From contig NZ_CP036299.1 of NCBI RefSeq assembly GCF_007752345.1, positions 1,240,001 through 1,304,000 of the forward strand: DNA of 64,000 bases, in the 5' to 3' direction. The notes under the pieces are model-generated. The model was not told the DNA's origin, ran no database searches, and was given only the letters and a program-made list of their open reading frames with translations. The position numbers were made by a program, and so were the translations under genes. Shown here one piece after another: positions 63,350 through 64,000 of the stretch. The stretch's first letter is position 1. Every line of letters begins with the position of its first letter. This DNA is from Planctopirus ephydatiae (GTDB taxonomy: Bacteria > Planctomycetota > Planctomycetia > Planctomycetales > Planctomycetaceae).

Positions 63350-63787
63350 ATGTTTAAGATTTCGTTTCTCATCGCGGCCTTCGCGGGGTTGATGGTGTTG
63401 TGCTGTGCTGCCTCGGCCGAGGACAAGATGGAGCCGGAAAAGCAAGATCGCGGCCCCAAAGAGACAAAGACGACGGCGGAGATCGTGAAGGCCTTGGAGG
63501 AACTCCATCGTGCCAGACTCGGCCAGGTCGACGAGTACTCTGTGTCTACGGCGGAGTTCAGCAGTTGGGGGCGGAAGGTGTTCGTGGCATGGCACTGCCC
63601 GTACTCAGGGGTCAATGCCACGAACGTATTCGTGTATCAGTATGACGCCCAGAGGAAAGTCTGGGAAAGGAAGATATTCAAGATCGTAGATCACACCCAC
63701 GGTGTGTCAGTCGAGTTCGGCGACAAGGTCACCGTCCGGGATGAGAGCCGAAAGGTCGTCTATGAATTGAAGCTTCTCGACGAGTGA
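63350..63787 (+). CDS. small secreted protein, cassette-like gene, unknown function
   Basis: The product has 145 residues. It has a signal peptide (MFKISFLIAAFAGLMVLCCAASA) with a cysteine pair just before the cleavage site. The mature part is hydrophilic: a Lys/Glu-rich stretch, a helix (AEIVKALEELHRARLGQVDEY) and beta strands (KVFVAWHCPYSGVNATNVFVYQYD, GVSVEFGDKVTVRDESRKVVYELKL). No family is recognised. AGGAG lies 7 nt before ATG 63350. Codon choice looks more GC-rich than its neighbours. An attC-like palindrome follows 68 nt after the stop, so it may be an integron cassette gene. Confidence 0.7.
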   Translation: MFKISFLIAAFAGLMVLCCAASAEDKMEPEKQDRGPKETKTTAEIVKALEELHRARLGQVDEYSVSTAEFSSWGRKVFVAWHCPYSGVNATNVFVYQYDAQRKVWERKIFKIVDHTHGVSVEFGDKVTVRDESRKVVYELKLLDE

Positions 63788-63854
63788 GCCAAGTGAAGCG
63801 GTGAATTGTGGCCGCCGGACCCGGGAAAGAAGCGGCCGTGGGCCGAGGCAAGTC

Positions 63855-63952
63855 AGCCGAACCATACGCTGCAACAGACGGCGAGACATGATAAGTTCGT
63901 CCTGGCCTCAGCTCACCGGTGCCCCGCCGCTGCTGAGCTGTGTCGTTCAGCC
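63855..63952. repeat. attC-like recombination site (98 nt imperfect palindrome)
   Basis: GCCGAAC (63856-63862) on the left and GTTCAGC (63945-63951) on the right are inverted, like the R'' and R' boxes of integron attC. Inside, CATACGCTGCAACAGACGGCG pairs imperfectly with CGCCGCTGCTGAGCTGTGTCG, with extra unpaired bases on one side, as attC requires; the loop holds about 40 nt. The right box GTTCAGC departs from the consensus GTTRRRY at one base. No integrase is in the window. Confidence 0.6.
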
Positions 63953-64000
63953 GCTGAGGCCATTCCGTGTTGAAGTCGCTGGGAGTCAGACATGCTATCG

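Noticed and set aside
62773-63621. 282-residue minus-strand frame
   Set aside because: It is a shadow over the membrane-fusion relic and the secreted-protein gene, both of which have recognisable protein features on the plus strand.
1-64000. tRNA, rRNA, CRISPR or riboswitch
   Set aside because: Intergenic regions were read by eye for cloverleaf arms, direct repeats with spacers and known riboswitch cores; none was seen.

Overview
The window looks like part of a Planctomycetota chromosome (moderate GC). Planctopirus/Planctomycetaceae is my best guess, made from gene content and not from any search. The supporting signs are a DUF1592-type planctomycete cytochrome-c protein next to a Tat-exported DUF1552 protein, several PQQ-like beta-propeller proteins starting with a W-x-QFRG motif, a large HEAT-repeat lipoprotein, homologues of methanopterin-biosynthesis genes, and weak or absent Shine-Dalgarno sequences at many starts.

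Layout. 1-7950: a membrane glycosyltransferase cut by the left edge, thioredoxin, truD, peptide deformylase overlapping thiS, a ClpP-like protein and a PQQ propeller. 8.1-10.4 kb: a small accessory island of three unusual genes placed directly after yjbQ, with a decayed copy of the yjbQ 3' end and a terminator at its far side. 10.5-23.9 kb: a large secreted/membrane protein, an ABC ATPase, an MfnF-like protein, a second PQQ propeller, a CBS protein, a MarR regulator, a P-type cation ATPase and uppS. 24.3-33.3 kb: the membrane arm of complex I (nuoH, J, K, L, M, N) with a small helical protein at its end. 33.7-46.1 kb: a degenerate alanine-racemase-fold candidate, a DinB/DUF1569 protein, a HEAT lipoprotein, an AI-2E type permease, a double-ACT protein next to a UPF0210 (DUF711) protein, a Tyr/Gly-rich secreted protein, an MfnD-like ATP-grasp ligase and a YHS lipoprotein. 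46.4-50.6 kb: the DUF1592/DUF1552 operon with a strong terminator. 51-56 kb: a fusion of class II photolyase with a renalase-like FAD oxidoreductase, agmatinase and dihydroorotase.

56.4-64 kb is the most disturbed part. A TetR gene with a promoter/operator-like palindrome precedes a DevC-type ABC permease broken by a frameshift, an ABC ATPase whose Walker B glutamate is lysine, and a HlyD-type membrane-fusion gene. The N-terminus of that last gene is at 59.1 kb and its C-terminus is 3.6 kb further on at 62.9-63.05 kb. Between the two halves, on the opposite strand, lie a multidomain sialate-esterase-like gene and a frameshifted N-terminal relic of a second DUF1552 gene. At the right edge a small secreted-protein gene with its own promoter is followed by a 98-nt imperfect palindrome that resembles an integron attC site.

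How genes work together: nuoHJKLMN supply the proton-pumping membrane arm of complex I and need the peripheral-arm genes from elsewhere. The MfnF- and MfnD-like genes point to tetrahydromethanopterin-linked C1 metabolism. The DUF1592/DUF1552 pair is a typical planctomycete secreted redox pair. No rRNA, tRNA, CRISPR array or intact transposase was seen.
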